From NCBI GenBank assembly GCA_003584005.1, contig QXHL01000001.1, forward strand, positions 1 to 64,000: a DNA stretch of 64,000 nt. Reading direction: 5' to 3'. The stretch comes from Alicyclobacillaceae bacterium I2511. GTDB lineage: Bacteria > Bacillota > Bacilli > Alicyclobacillales > Alicyclobacillaceae. Position 1 is the stretch's first letter, and the number at the start of each line of letters is the position of its first letter. Shown piece by piece: positions 52,322 through 60,749 of the stretch. The notes under the pieces were generated by a model. That model made no database searches. It had not been told where the DNA came from and saw only the letters and a program-made list of their open reading frames with translations. The translations under genes were made by a program, and so were the position numbers.

Positions 52322-53908
52322 TCAGTGAGCATGCGCTCTCGCACGCGGTTTAGCAGGTTCCATATTCAGTCGTGCCCCGTTGAATCGACTTTGACGTAAT
52401 GCTTCGTAGACAAAGGGTGCAGATTCTTGCTCAATTTCGACAAAAGTAAAGCGATCAAAGATGTCAATTTTGCCTATGGCATGGCCAGGAATCCCTGCTT
52501 CCTCAGCAATCATTCGCACCACATCTGCAGGGCCAATTTTGGCACCACGTCCGATATTTACAAAAAAGCGCACCATGCCAGGTGTCGCACCCGTATCGCC
52601 AAAATCATAGTCTTTTTCGTCCTTATTCTCCAGTTCCCCGGCGGTTGTCAGTTTCAAAGCCGCACATGCCACATCAATAGGGTCATATTCATCTACAATA
52701 CTGCCTAAAATGGCCCGATAGTGGCCTAATCCCCCATCTTGAATTGTTGCAACCAAGCGATCTCGCCAAATCTCTGCCTGTCTTTCAGCCACATCCGCTA
52801 AAGAGGGTACTTCTCTTCCCTCCATTTTGGTCTTTGTTTCCCGTTCGATTTGCTTGAGTAATTTAAACTCCCGCGGAGTGACTAAGGTGATGGCCAACCC
52901 CCGTTTGCCTGCACGACCTGTACGGCCAATTCGATGCACGTAGGACTCTGGGTCTTGAGGAATATCATAGTTAATCACGTGAGTTACATTTTCTACATCA
53001 ATCCCCCTGGCAGCCACATCTGTTGCAACCAACAGTTCTACCTCACCATTGCGGAACTTTTTCATCACCCGGTCACGCTGGGTCTGACTCAAATCCCCAT
53101 GCAAACCATCCACAAGATAGCCCCGAGCCAGCAGAGCTTCTACCAACTCGTCCACACCCCGTTTGGTCCGGCAGAAAATCATCCCAAGTTGTACTTCTTC
53201 GCTGTCCACAACTCGACATAGACTGTCTACTTTGTTCCGTTCTAAAACCTTGTAGTAAACTTGGTCTGTCAGGGGAACAGTGATTTCGCCAGGATTGACC
53301 GTTACATGCTGTGGATCATGTAAAAAGCGACTGGCCAAACGCCTAACCTCTTCAGGAAAAGTGGCGGAAAATAACATGGTCTGGCGTTCGCTTGGGATAT
53401 GGCTAAGAATCGACTCGATGTCCTCAATAAATCCCATATCCAGCATCTCGTCTGCCTCATCAAGAACTACCGCTCGCACGGAGTTCAACTTCAGTGTACC
53501 GCGTCGAATATGATCCAACACCCGTCCAGGGGTCCCAATGACAATCTGTACGCCTTGTTGCAACGTACGAATCTGGTGTCCAATGGACTGACCGCCGTAA
53601 ATGGGTAACGTACGTACCCGTTTATACTTACCAATTTTACGAAATTCGCCTGCCACTTGTATGGCCAGTTCACGTGTAGGTGTCAACACCAAGGCTTGCA
53701 CTTTGTGGTCTGAGCTCACTTGCTCTGCCAGCGGTAACCCAAAGGCAGCCGTTTTTCCCGTGCCTGTCTGTGCTTGTCCAATCACGTCCTTACCTTCCAA
53801 AATGAGTGGAATACACGACGCTTGAATCGGTGATGGTTCCTCGTAACCCATATCATCAATAGCTTGTTGAATCCGCCTGCTTAACTGAAAGTCTTCAAAA
53901 GCGCTCAT
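52322..53908 (-). CDS. DEAD-box RNA helicase with DbpA-type RNA-binding domain
   Basis: 528 residues. Q motif and motif I (IQASCIPL, AQTGTGKTAAF), DEAD box VLDEADEMLDMG, SAT motif FSATFPEE, motif VI HRIGRTGRAGK. The C-terminal ~75 residues (FVNIGRGAKIGPADVVRMIA to the end) form the RRM-like DbpA RNA-binding domain, and the tail is basic. Close to CshA/DeaD/DbpA; likely in ribosome assembly or mRNA decay with RNase Y. AAGGTGAG precedes the ATG. Confidence 0.93.
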   Translation of the reverse strand: MSAFEDFQLSRRIQQAIDDMGYEEPSPIQASCIPLILEGKDVIGQAQTGTGKTAAFGLPLAEQVSSDHKVQALVLTPTRELAIQVAGEFRKIGKYKRVRTLPIYGGQSIGHQIRTLQQGVQIVIGTPGRVLDHIRRGTLKLNSVRAVVLDEADEMLDMGFIEDIESILSHIPSERQTMLFSATFPEEVRRLASRFLHDPQHVTVNPGEITVPLTDQVYYKVLERNKVDSLCRVVDSEEVQLGMIFCRTKRGVDELVEALLARGYLVDGLHGDLSQTQRDRVMKKFRNGEVELLVATDVAARGIDVENVTHVINYDIPQDPESYVHRIGRTGRAGKRGLAITLVTPREFKLLKQIERETKTKMEGREVPSLADVAERQAEIWRDRLVATIQDGGLGHYRAILGSIVDEYDPIDVACAALKLTTAGELENKDEKDYDFGDTGATPGMVRFFVNIGRGAKIGPADVVRMIAEEAGIPGHAIGKIDIFDRFTFVEIEQESAPFVYEALRQSRFNGARLNMEPAKPRARAHAH

Positions 53909-53942
53909 AATCTCACCTTTCTATTATTGGAACCCTTACAAA

Positions 53943-55205
53943 CTAGGCTCCGCTGGTTTCCATTTCAAGTTGTGACCACAGCCGCCAAAGTAAATACTTA
54001 GCGGCCCGAATCCGTATCTGTTCCCTTGAACCGCTCCAAACACCTGAGAAGGCCTTATCCCCCGCAAAACCACTGATGGCAAACCAAACCAGTCCCACAG
54101 GTTTGTCCACTGTGCCGCCACTGGGGCCGGCAATTCCTGTGATGGCAATGCCATAATTGGATCCCGTAAGTTTACGCACTCCCCGCGCCATCTCCAGGGC
54201 AACTTGTTCTGAAACTGCACCCCATTGATTTAGGCTTTTGGATGTCACCTGTAGCACCGCCATCTTTATGGCATCCGCGTAAGAAACTACCCCACCCAAA
54301 TAGTAAGCAGAACTGCCAGGAATCGAAGTAATCATAGTGGAAACCAGTCCACCCGTGCAACTTTCGGCTACCGCCAAACTGGCTCCATTACCCAATAATC
54401 GTTGACCCACCACTTTAGCGAGGGTGTCCTCATCTGTGCCATAAATGTAACTACCAAACAGAGAACGCAGGCGCTGTTCGACTGGATAAATCAGTTTTTT
54501 AGCCGCGTTGACATCATGCCCACTCGCCGTCACCCGCAACAGCATCTCCCCTTCGCCAGCCAAAGGAGCTACGGTCGGATTCCTGCCAGTCAACAATTCA
54601 GGAATCTGTGCATCCACATCTGATTCGCCAATGCCACAAAGGTGCAGCACCCGAGACTCCAAAGCCATATCTAAAGGAAACAGCCTTTGCAGCTTAGGAA
54701 TGACCTTGTTTTTTAGCATCGGAATCATCTCAAGAGGTGGTCCAGGCAAGAGAAAGTAATGGATACCATTCACACCCACATATTGTCCAGGTGCGGTGCC
54801 ATTAGGATTTTCAAGCCACTCTCCGCCCTCAATCACCATGGCCTGCTGACGATTACGTTCAGGAATTGGACGCCTGCGACGGTGAAAATACCTTTCAACA
54901 GTCCCCCAAGCGTCCTCTCGGAAGGTCAGTTTCCGATGCACAAACTTGGCCACGGACTCCCGTGTTAAATCATCCTGAGTAGGCCCCAAACCACCCGTGA
55001 AAATCACAACATTAGATCGAGCTATTGCACTTTGCAGTACACTCCCAATTCGCTCCATGTTGTCCCCTACGGCAGTGTGGTAGTACATATAAAATCCGTG
55101 CGCCGCCAACTCTTGAGAAATTGTTCTCGCATGTGAATTGGCAATTTGGCCAAGAAGAATTTCTGTTCCCACTCCAATATGCTCTGCCTTACAAATCGGA
55201 CTCAA
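53943..55205 (-). CDS. cinA: CinA, competence/damage-inducible protein
   Basis: 420 residues from a TTG at 55205 that follows GAGGGGG. N-terminal MoaB-like domain (GTEILLGQIANSHA, FTGGLGPTQDD) and C-terminal amidohydrolase domain (AVAESCTGGLVSTMIT, ITGIAGPSGGT) give ADP-ribose pyrophosphatase and NMN deamidase activities in related proteins. Upstream of recA in the same direction as in B. subtilis, but here a helicase gene lies between them. Confidence 0.95.
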   Translation of the reverse strand: MSPICKAEHIGVGTEILLGQIANSHARTISQELAAHGFYMYYHTAVGDNMERIGSVLQSAIARSNVVIFTGGLGPTQDDLTRESVAKFVHRKLTFREDAWGTVERYFHRRRRPIPERNRQQAMVIEGGEWLENPNGTAPGQYVGVNGIHYFLLPGPPLEMIPMLKNKVIPKLQRLFPLDMALESRVLHLCGIGESDVDAQIPELLTGRNPTVAPLAGEGEMLLRVTASGHDVNAAKKLIYPVEQRLRSLFGSYIYGTDEDTLAKVVGQRLLGNGASLAVAESCTGGLVSTMITSIPGSSAYYLGGVVSYADAIKMAVLQVTSKSLNQWGAVSEQVALEMARGVRKLTGSNYGIAITGIAGPSGGTVDKPVGLVWFAISGFAGDKAFSGVWSGSREQIRIRAAKYLLWRLWSQLEMETSGA

Positions 55206-55249
55206 TTTATCCCCCTCAATTCCCTCCTACCGTTTACCAATGCCCCCAT

Positions 55250-55831
55250 TCACTCCTGAATCACTTCTTTATTCTTCACAAAATAGTCGATTCCCGACCA
55301 CACGGTAATCACCACCATGACATACAGGGCTAATTGGTCGAGAGGAAAGTGAATCAGGGAAAACGGGAAATTGTTCAGCATCAGTGCCGCCATCGTCACA
55401 ATTTGCACAGCGGTCTTCCACTTTGCAATACGGCTGGCTGCAATCACCAGTCCTTCCGCCGCAGCTACTAAGCGCAACCCAGTCACAGCAAATTCTCGAC
55501 TAATGATGAGAATTGCAACCCAAGCAGAAAGACGCTGCATCTGCACAAGGCTAATCAGGACCGCAGAGATGAGCAATTTATCGGCAATGGGATCTAAAAA
55601 CTTCCCAAAATTTGTGACCAATTGTCGTTTGCGGGCAATGTACCCATCTAACCCATCGGTACTGGCAGCAAGGATGAATACCAAAGCGGCAATCATTTCA
55701 CTGCCCGTTGTAGTCCGATGATTAATGGTCACCGTCCAGAAATTGTAACGAATTAGCAACAGAAAGGTCACCACGGGTACTAAAAAAATTCTGGCTATCG
55801 TGATCCGGTTAGCCAGATTCACCCATTTCAC
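55250..55831 (-). CDS. pgsA: CDP-diacylglycerol-glycerol-3-phosphate 3-phosphatidyltransferase
   Basis: 193 residues. The CDP-alcohol phosphotransferase signature D-x2-D-G-x2-A-R-x8-G-x3-D-x3-D is visible in STDGLDGYIARKRQLVTNFG followed by KFLDPIADK. Four to six membrane helices. Makes phosphatidylglycerol phosphate for anionic lipids. Precedes cinA, the conserved order. Confidence 0.95.
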   Translation of the reverse strand: MKWVNLANRITIARIFLVPVVTFLLLIRYNFWTVTINHRTTTGSEMIAALVFILAASTDGLDGYIARKRQLVTNFGKFLDPIADKLLISAVLISLVQMQRLSAWVAILIISREFAVTGLRLVAAAEGLVIAASRIAKWKTAVQIVTMAALMLNNFPFSLIHFPLDQLALYVMVVITVWSGIDYFVKNKEVIQE

Positions 55832-55956
55832 TCCCCATTCTCAGTTGGTTGCCGTGAGTGTTTCCCAGACCGCACGCCATCAGTGGGTTCTATTAGTATA
55901 ATCGTTTCCGCAAAAGGCTGTAAAGAATCAAGTGTATACTAGAACTCCACTTGAAT

Positions 55957-56451
55957 TCACGATCGGTAATTGGAAAACTGTAAGGGAATAGGCAAATCCG
56001 CCTGCTGGAGTAACTGAATGACTGCCTGCAAATCATCTTTATTCTTTCCCGTAATTCGCACCTGATCTCCTTGAATTGAAGCCTGCACTTTCAATTTTGC
56101 ATCCTTCACCATTTTGGAAATAATCCTCGTTGTGTCTTGATCAATTCCCTGTTGCAAAGTAATGCGTTGTCGAACGGTACCTCCTGTGGCTGGTTCCGTC
56201 TTCCCTTTTTTCAAGGCTTTGAGTGACACGCCCCGTTTTATCAGCTTTGATTCTAAAACGTCTGTCAAGGATGTCAACTTGTAATCATCGTCAGCCAACA
56301 GCACCAACTCCGTGCCATCAAACTCCACCTGACACTTGCTCCCTTTAAAATCGAACCGGGTTTGGACCTCCTTGCGTGCTTGGCTCACCGCATTGCTCAC
56401 TTCTTGTACATCCACTTCTGAGACAACGTCAAAGGAAGCTTCTTTTGCCAA
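55957..56451 (-). CDS. yajQ: YajQ-family nucleotide-binding protein
   Basis: 164 residues from a TTG at 56451 with AAGGGGG upstream. Family marks SFDVVSEVDVQEVSNAV, TRFDFKGSKCQ, and the C-terminal VRITGKNKDDLQAVIQLL. Two ferredoxin-like domains. Homologues bind nucleotides, in some bacteria cyclic-di-GMP; the role in Firmicutes is not clear. Confidence 0.95.
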   Translation of the reverse strand: MAKEASFDVVSEVDVQEVSNAVSQARKEVQTRFDFKGSKCQVEFDGTELVLLADDDYKLTSLTDVLESKLIKRGVSLKALKKGKTEPATGGTVRQRITLQQGIDQDTTRIISKMVKDAKLKVQASIQGDQVRITGKNKDDLQAVIQLLQQADLPIPLQFSNYRS

Positions 56452-56498
56452 ATTGTAATACCCCCTTTCTTACGCTCTATCCCCACACTGCAGGGGCA

Positions 56499-57530
56499 TC
56501 AGGATTGGGTTTTTTGGAAAATCACTGTCATCACCCCGGAGCCCGTCTGCGGCAATTGCACAGGTTGACCGTTCACGGTGATAGAAACGGCAGGCGCATT
56601 TCCCATGTACACCTGTAAAGAACGCTGTGCGGACCAAGTTCTCGACTGTGCCTGTGCCACCGTGTCATTCCCGTCGATAACTTGTCCATCTGCAGTTACT
56701 TGCAGCCAACATGCACCCTGGTTGACCTTTAATACCACAGATAATGGCTGGCGGGTAGAAACATCAAATACCTGCGTTCCATTTTGAAACGGCAAAGCTG
56801 TTACAGTAGCCGTAGCGGGTGGGGGAGCGGTGGAATTGAGATTTGCAGCATTCCCCGCCGGATTACTTTCATTGCTAATTCCCGACGCAATTCCATTTTT
56901 GGCATTGGTCAAGTTTCCATTCGCGCCGTTCGCTGCCACCCCTTGATTTACCGCTGTCGTCCCTTGATTTGCCATTGTCCCATTTGAAAGCCCCGCAACA
57001 GGTGTACCGCTTCCACTATGAAACAGCCACCAAGCCCCGCCTAGCACCATAAGTGCTAAAACCACGGCTCCAGCCTGCCCAACTACACTTCCACCGCCGC
57101 GTCTGGACCTACCAGAACGCCAACTGTTCTTGTCCAGTCTAGTGTGGACTTTTCTTTCCCCATTAGATTTTTGTGGTTCCGAATTCCGCACGTCTGAATG
57201 TCCTGAAGAAAAGACGGGCGGCGAGTCAGGAGACTCGGGCAATGCCGTAGGCGACGGAACACCCCCCCTTGCTGAATCTGTAGGCGGCTCCAGTGATGTG
57301 GCCTTATCCACGTACTCTGCGATTAACTGTCCTCCGTCCAGGCCGAGACATTCTGCATAGCTACGCACAAATCCCCGAGCATAAACGACACCCGGCAGGA
57401 CAGACCAGTTACCCAATTCCAGTGCCTCTAAATAGTGACTGCGAATCTTCGTTTGCTTTTCAACATCCCCCAAGGTCATTCCGAGGCGTTCACGTTGTGC
57501 TCGCAATTCCTGTCCTAATTTATCCAGCAT
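56499..57530 (-). CDS. rodZ: RodZ-like cell-shape protein (YmfM)
   Basis: 343 residues. N-terminal Xre-type helix-turn-helix (GQELRAQRERLGMTLGDVEK, RSHYLEALE) to about 80, a low-complexity cytoplasmic linker, one membrane helix (GAVVLALMVLGGAWWLF, about 155-171), an Asn/Gly/Ala-rich extracellular linker, and a C-terminal DUF4115 beta domain. Couples MreB to the envelope. GGAGGGAG before the ATG. Longer linker than B. subtilis YmfM. Confidence 0.92.
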   Translation of the reverse strand: MLDKLGQELRAQRERLGMTLGDVEKQTKIRSHYLEALELGNWSVLPGVVYARGFVRSYAECLGLDGGQLIAEYVDKATSLEPPTDSARGGVPSPTALPESPDSPPVFSSGHSDVRNSEPQKSNGERKVHTRLDKNSWRSGRSRRGGGSVVGQAGAVVLALMVLGGAWWLFHSGSGTPVAGLSNGTMANQGTTAVNQGVAANGANGNLTNAKNGIASGISNESNPAGNAANLNSTAPPPATATVTALPFQNGTQVFDVSTRQPLSVVLKVNQGACWLQVTADGQVIDGNDTVAQAQSRTWSAQRSLQVYMGNAPAVSITVNGQPVQLPQTGSGVMTVIFQKTQS

Positions 57531-57615
57531 TATACTCCCTCCGAGCTAACGGCGACTTTTCGGCAAGTTCCTAAAATCGCCAAGATTCTCGTAGGCTGAA
57601 CCTTGCTCCCAAGCT

Positions 57616-58422
57616 TTATTCACCATTCCAACGCGAAGCCTCTTGTTCGTATACGTCATATTGGATGGCCTCGTCCGGATTACGGCGAAGCTCAATCAGC
57701 AGGTCAAAAGCCGACCAACCAAAGTGTGAATGTCGCACAAAAATGTCCGGATGTTCAATTACAATGGGTGCTGGCAGAGCCATTACCTCATCCAACAGGC
57801 TAAGGTGCCGTTCATCGCCCCGAAGCGTAGACACTGCTCCATCTATGATATAGACAAAGTTCTCGGATGACAATTCGTCCTCAGGCAATTCACGCATGAT
57901 GGTTTGTTTGAGTAAGGTGGAAGACACAAATGTCCAACGTTTATTGGAATATACGCTGGCTGCCACAATCGACTCTGTCTTCCCCACCCGTGGCTGACCC
58001 CGCACACCAATCACCTGATGACCTGGACGTTTTAACAATTCCCCCAAAAAATCTACTAAAATCCCCAACTCATCTCGTACAAACCGATAGGTCCGTGTTT
58101 CTGTGTCACTGCGTTCAATAAATCGGCCATGACGGACGGCAATTCGGTCACGCAAAGACGGTTTGCGCAATGCTGTCAATTCAATCTCCGGCATAGCCTC
58201 AATCATTCGACGCAGGACTTGTACACTGTCCAGTCGTTGCGTGAGCAACAAAAAGCCGCGGCCTTCCTTGGAAACACCACCCAGTTGCATGATGTTCAGC
58301 CCGAGCATACCCAGTAATGAGGCCACATCCCCTAGCAGCCCTGGTCGATCTTGAATAATTTTATACTGAAAGTAGATTTCCACAGGCTCACCCGCCTCGC
58401 CTGCTAACCATGATTCACTCAT
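57616..58422 (-). CDS. ymfK: YmfK-type protein (DUF3388): ACT-like domain plus P-loop
   Basis: 268 residues. N-terminal ACT-like segment (FQYKIIQDRPGLLGDVASLL, about 20-90) and a P-loop region VRGQPRVGKTES (about 139-150). This family is found beside rodZ (ymfM) in Bacillales, as here. Function unknown; the combination suggests a ligand-sensing ATPase-like protein. Confidence 0.88.
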   Translation of the reverse strand: MSESWLAGEAGEPVEIYFQYKIIQDRPGLLGDVASLLGMLGLNIMQLGGVSKEGRGFLLLTQRLDSVQVLRRMIEAMPEIELTALRKPSLRDRIAVRHGRFIERSDTETRTYRFVRDELGILVDFLGELLKRPGHQVIGVRGQPRVGKTESIVAASVYSNKRWTFVSSTLLKQTIMRELPEDELSSENFVYIIDGAVSTLRGDERHLSLLDEVMALPAPIVIEHPDIFVRHSHFGWSAFDLLIELRRNPDEAIQYDVYEQEASRWNGE

Positions 58423-58481
58423 GCACTCACACCCATTTCATTTGATCGTCCAACCCTTTGATGGCCAACCCTTGACTTGAT

Positions 58482-59627
58482 TTACGTGGGTGGCGCATTG
58501 AGCCACAAAAACTGCCAAGCCGCACGCTGTGCGGCAGGGACAGTTCTCCATGCAGCAGTAAAATTAACAGGATGGGTTTGTAAATTTGTCTCTAAACGGG
58601 CTAGCTCGTTCTGTAAGCTTTGACTCACTGCTGCACCGTTGACCTGTACGACAGCGTTCGACACCAACTGGATGCCCCCACCCTGCCAGGGGGTTGACGA
58701 TTGGCCAAGCTGTTGTAAAGACTGTAGAGCAACCTGTGGTGAAGGCAACATGGGACTAGCCATCCACCCCGGTCCTTGCAGAGGTTGCGGACATAAAGAT
58801 ACAAGCATCGCCCCCACAGTTTTGATTTGCGCCCATTCCGCAACAGTCAAAGCTCTATCCGCGACAATCACCTTGGGCATTCCTACAATCATCTGCGGCA
58901 GTGCAGAGCCAGTCTGAGTCCCTGTCAATTGTACTGACACTGGATGAACAGTTGATGTTGCAGCGAGTCCCCCGACTAAAGCGGATTGAATAGCTCCCAC
59001 GCTCACCTGCGGTGTCCCACCCTGTGCCCATCCCAAGGGAACCCCGGTACCTATTGAACCCACAGAAGGACCAGGAATAGTGCCACCTGGCAGCAATCCA
59101 CTCGCACTGTTGCCAAGTGGGGTACCTGCAAGCGTTCCAGAGGAATTAGATGCAAGCTGGAATTTTGCAGCACTTGCACCCGCCAGCCACCCTAACAAGT
59201 AAGAACTCATGCCGGGATTGGGGACCACCACCTGTGCATTTTGTGGAACCGCCCGCCCCTGCATCTGAGATCCCACAAATAGGAACTTGCGTTGTGGAAA
59301 CTGCTGAGCCAATTGCAAATCTCCGGATGTTACTGGGCCATCTTGCACCAACACAAACAGGGGCGTTTGCGCGCCCATCACATCCCTTTGCAGAGCACTT
59401 CCCCATCCTGGCTGGGAAACGTCTTTTACCAGCGTCACCACTTGTTCAGAAGCCGCCGCCCCCTCCACTGTATTCGGCGTCCAACCGGGCAAATTACCCG
59501 CCAAATACACCAGTGCCGAGGGTTTGCTGACCTGTGGTCGCAGGGCGGAAATATCCGGAACCCCGCAACCTGAAACGCCCACCGTTACGCAACACAGCCA
59601 GGCGAATAGAGGTCCACGTCGAATCAT
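58482..59627 (-). CDS. BMP/Med-like substrate-binding lipoprotein
   Basis: 381 residues from the ATG at 59627. Lipoprotein signal ending in VSGC (Cys21). The body resembles the basic membrane protein (BMP/Med) family of type I periplasmic folds: FLFVGSQMQG, PNPGMSSYLLGWLAGASAAK and an early LAGNLPGWTPNTVEGA. An insertion rich in Gly, Ser and Thr (about residues 175-245) is unusual. No permease genes adjoin, so a sensor-like or orphan receptor role is possible. Confidence 0.7.
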   Translation of the reverse strand: MIRRGPLFAWLCCVTVGVSGCGVPDISALRPQVSKPSALVYLAGNLPGWTPNTVEGAAASEQVVTLVKDVSQPGWGSALQRDVMGAQTPLFVLVQDGPVTSGDLQLAQQFPQRKFLFVGSQMQGRAVPQNAQVVVPNPGMSSYLLGWLAGASAAKFQLASNSSGTLAGTPLGNSASGLLPGGTIPGPSVGSIGTGVPLGWAQGGTPQVSVGAIQSALVGGLAATSTVHPVSVQLTGTQTGSALPQMIVGMPKVIVADRALTVAEWAQIKTVGAMLVSLCPQPLQGPGWMASPMLPSPQVALQSLQQLGQSSTPWQGGGIQLVSNAVVQVNGAAVSQSLQNELARLETNLQTHPVNFTAAWRTVPAAQRAAWQFLWLNAPPT

Positions 59628-59680
59628 CCGCTCAAACCGACTCCTTTCTATGACATTGTACCACGGATTACGCACAACTC

Positions 59681-59709
59681 TTGCGTTTCGTCGACTAAGT
59701 CCACATAAT
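59681..59709 (+). promoter_or_regulatory. Promoter of the 111-residue gene
   Basis: TTGCGT (59681-59686), 17 bases, CATAAT (59704-59709), 23 bases before the ATG at 59733. Confidence 0.65.
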
Positions 59710-59732
59710 GTATAGAGAAGAGGTGAGGAAGC

Positions 59733-60068
59733 ATGCCTGAAAATGATGAAGATCGCCTCTCATTAGTAAAGGCGATACATCAATTGAATTTTTACTTGCA
59801 TACTTTGGGTGTGCCCTTCACAGCGATTGATTTATACAAAAGGGCAAACACGAAGCGAGAGTCGAATCTGGAGGAGGTATGGCTACAAGACGTGAGTCAA
59901 ATTCCGGAAGCGGTAAAGGCTTTGGATGAACCCTTTACCACAGTAACTATCGTGGAAACGTTGATGCGGACAGGATACTCCTCTGTCGTTCGCGTGCTCA
60001 TGCGAGAAATCCGTCACCAGAAAATCACCTATTCTCAAGCTTATATTATGGCGACACCACGGAATTAG
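59733..60068 (+). CDS. Unknown protein, 111 residues
   Basis: Not recognised. Strong ribosome site (GAGGTGAGG) and a good promoter upstream, on the plus strand inside a long minus-strand block. The protein is soluble and helical: an acidic N-terminus, FYLHTLGVPFTAIDLYKRA, and a C-terminal Arg-rich helix (SSVVRVLMREIRHQKITY). No cysteine and no membrane segment. It may be a small regulatory protein. The gene ends 10 bases before the convergent gene at 60079. Confidence 0.75.
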   Translation: MPENDEDRLSLVKAIHQLNFYLHTLGVPFTAIDLYKRANTKRESNLEEVWLQDVSQIPEAVKALDEPFTTVTIVETLMRTGYSSVVRVLMREIRHQKITYSQAYIMATPRN

Positions 60069-60078
60069 TAATCCTAAA

Positions 60079-60675
60079 CTAATTTAGTACTCCTCCACTG
60101 ATGGCATACCAACGGTCCAGGGTCCCTTGTCCCGTGACTTGTGGTCCAGTTTGCAGTTGCTTCAACCAGCCACCTTGCCCACTGCTGGTTCCAATCTCCA
60201 TGTGTTCAAAGATAGTCCGACCAAGCCCGGAACCTCCAATAATTTGATTCCCATCCATAAAATACAATTGGGCACTTTCCACTCCCGGCGAATTCTTGTA
60301 TATAGCACTGAAAAACTCACTCGCCAGTTGCTGCATCTGTGCCCCATTAAAAACACCTCCAGAATAATCCACAGCTATCGAAGCAGATACCGTATATCCG
60401 CTCCCCTCTGTAGCTGGTAATACAACCAACTCATTGACCCCTTTCACCGTCCCCACAGCCTGGGCAATTACAGACAGCACCCCATCTGGGACAGTATTTG
60501 TAGATCCCTGTGTTATTGCTGCACCCCTTTGTTTTATTCCATGACCCAGAATAGATTGAGTTTCACGTGCAGATGCAAAGGGATGGAGTACCCCCACCAT
60601 GGCTATATACACCAAAATCAGCCCAAATAGAATCCACCCTACCGTGGAAAACTTCCAGCCGTCACGCCTGCTCAT
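60079..60675 (-). CDS. Unknown exported or membrane-anchored protein, 198 residues
   Basis: Not recognised. GGGAGG precedes the ATG. One N-terminal membrane helix (VGWILFGLILVYIAMVGVL, about 12-30), then an extracellular domain rich in Gly, Ser and Val. Between spoIIIE and the lipoprotein gene, where B. subtilis has unrelated ymf genes, so it is a lineage-specific insertion in a conserved block. Envelope or sporulation role is only suggested by location. Confidence 0.8.
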   Translation of the reverse strand: MSRRDGWKFSTVGWILFGLILVYIAMVGVLHPFASARETQSILGHGIKQRGAAITQGSTNTVPDGVLSVIAQAVGTVKGVNELVVLPATEGSGYTVSASIAVDYSGGVFNGAQMQQLASEFFSAIYKNSPGVESAQLYFMDGNQIIGGSGLGRTIFEHMEIGTSSGQGGWLKQLQTGPQVTGQGTLDRWYAISGGVLN

Positions 60676-60749
60676 CCGGGATAACGCCTCCCTTTTCCAC
60701 TTTCATCGTATGCCCGAAAAAGGACAACCATACCGAAAAAGTCAGTGGA

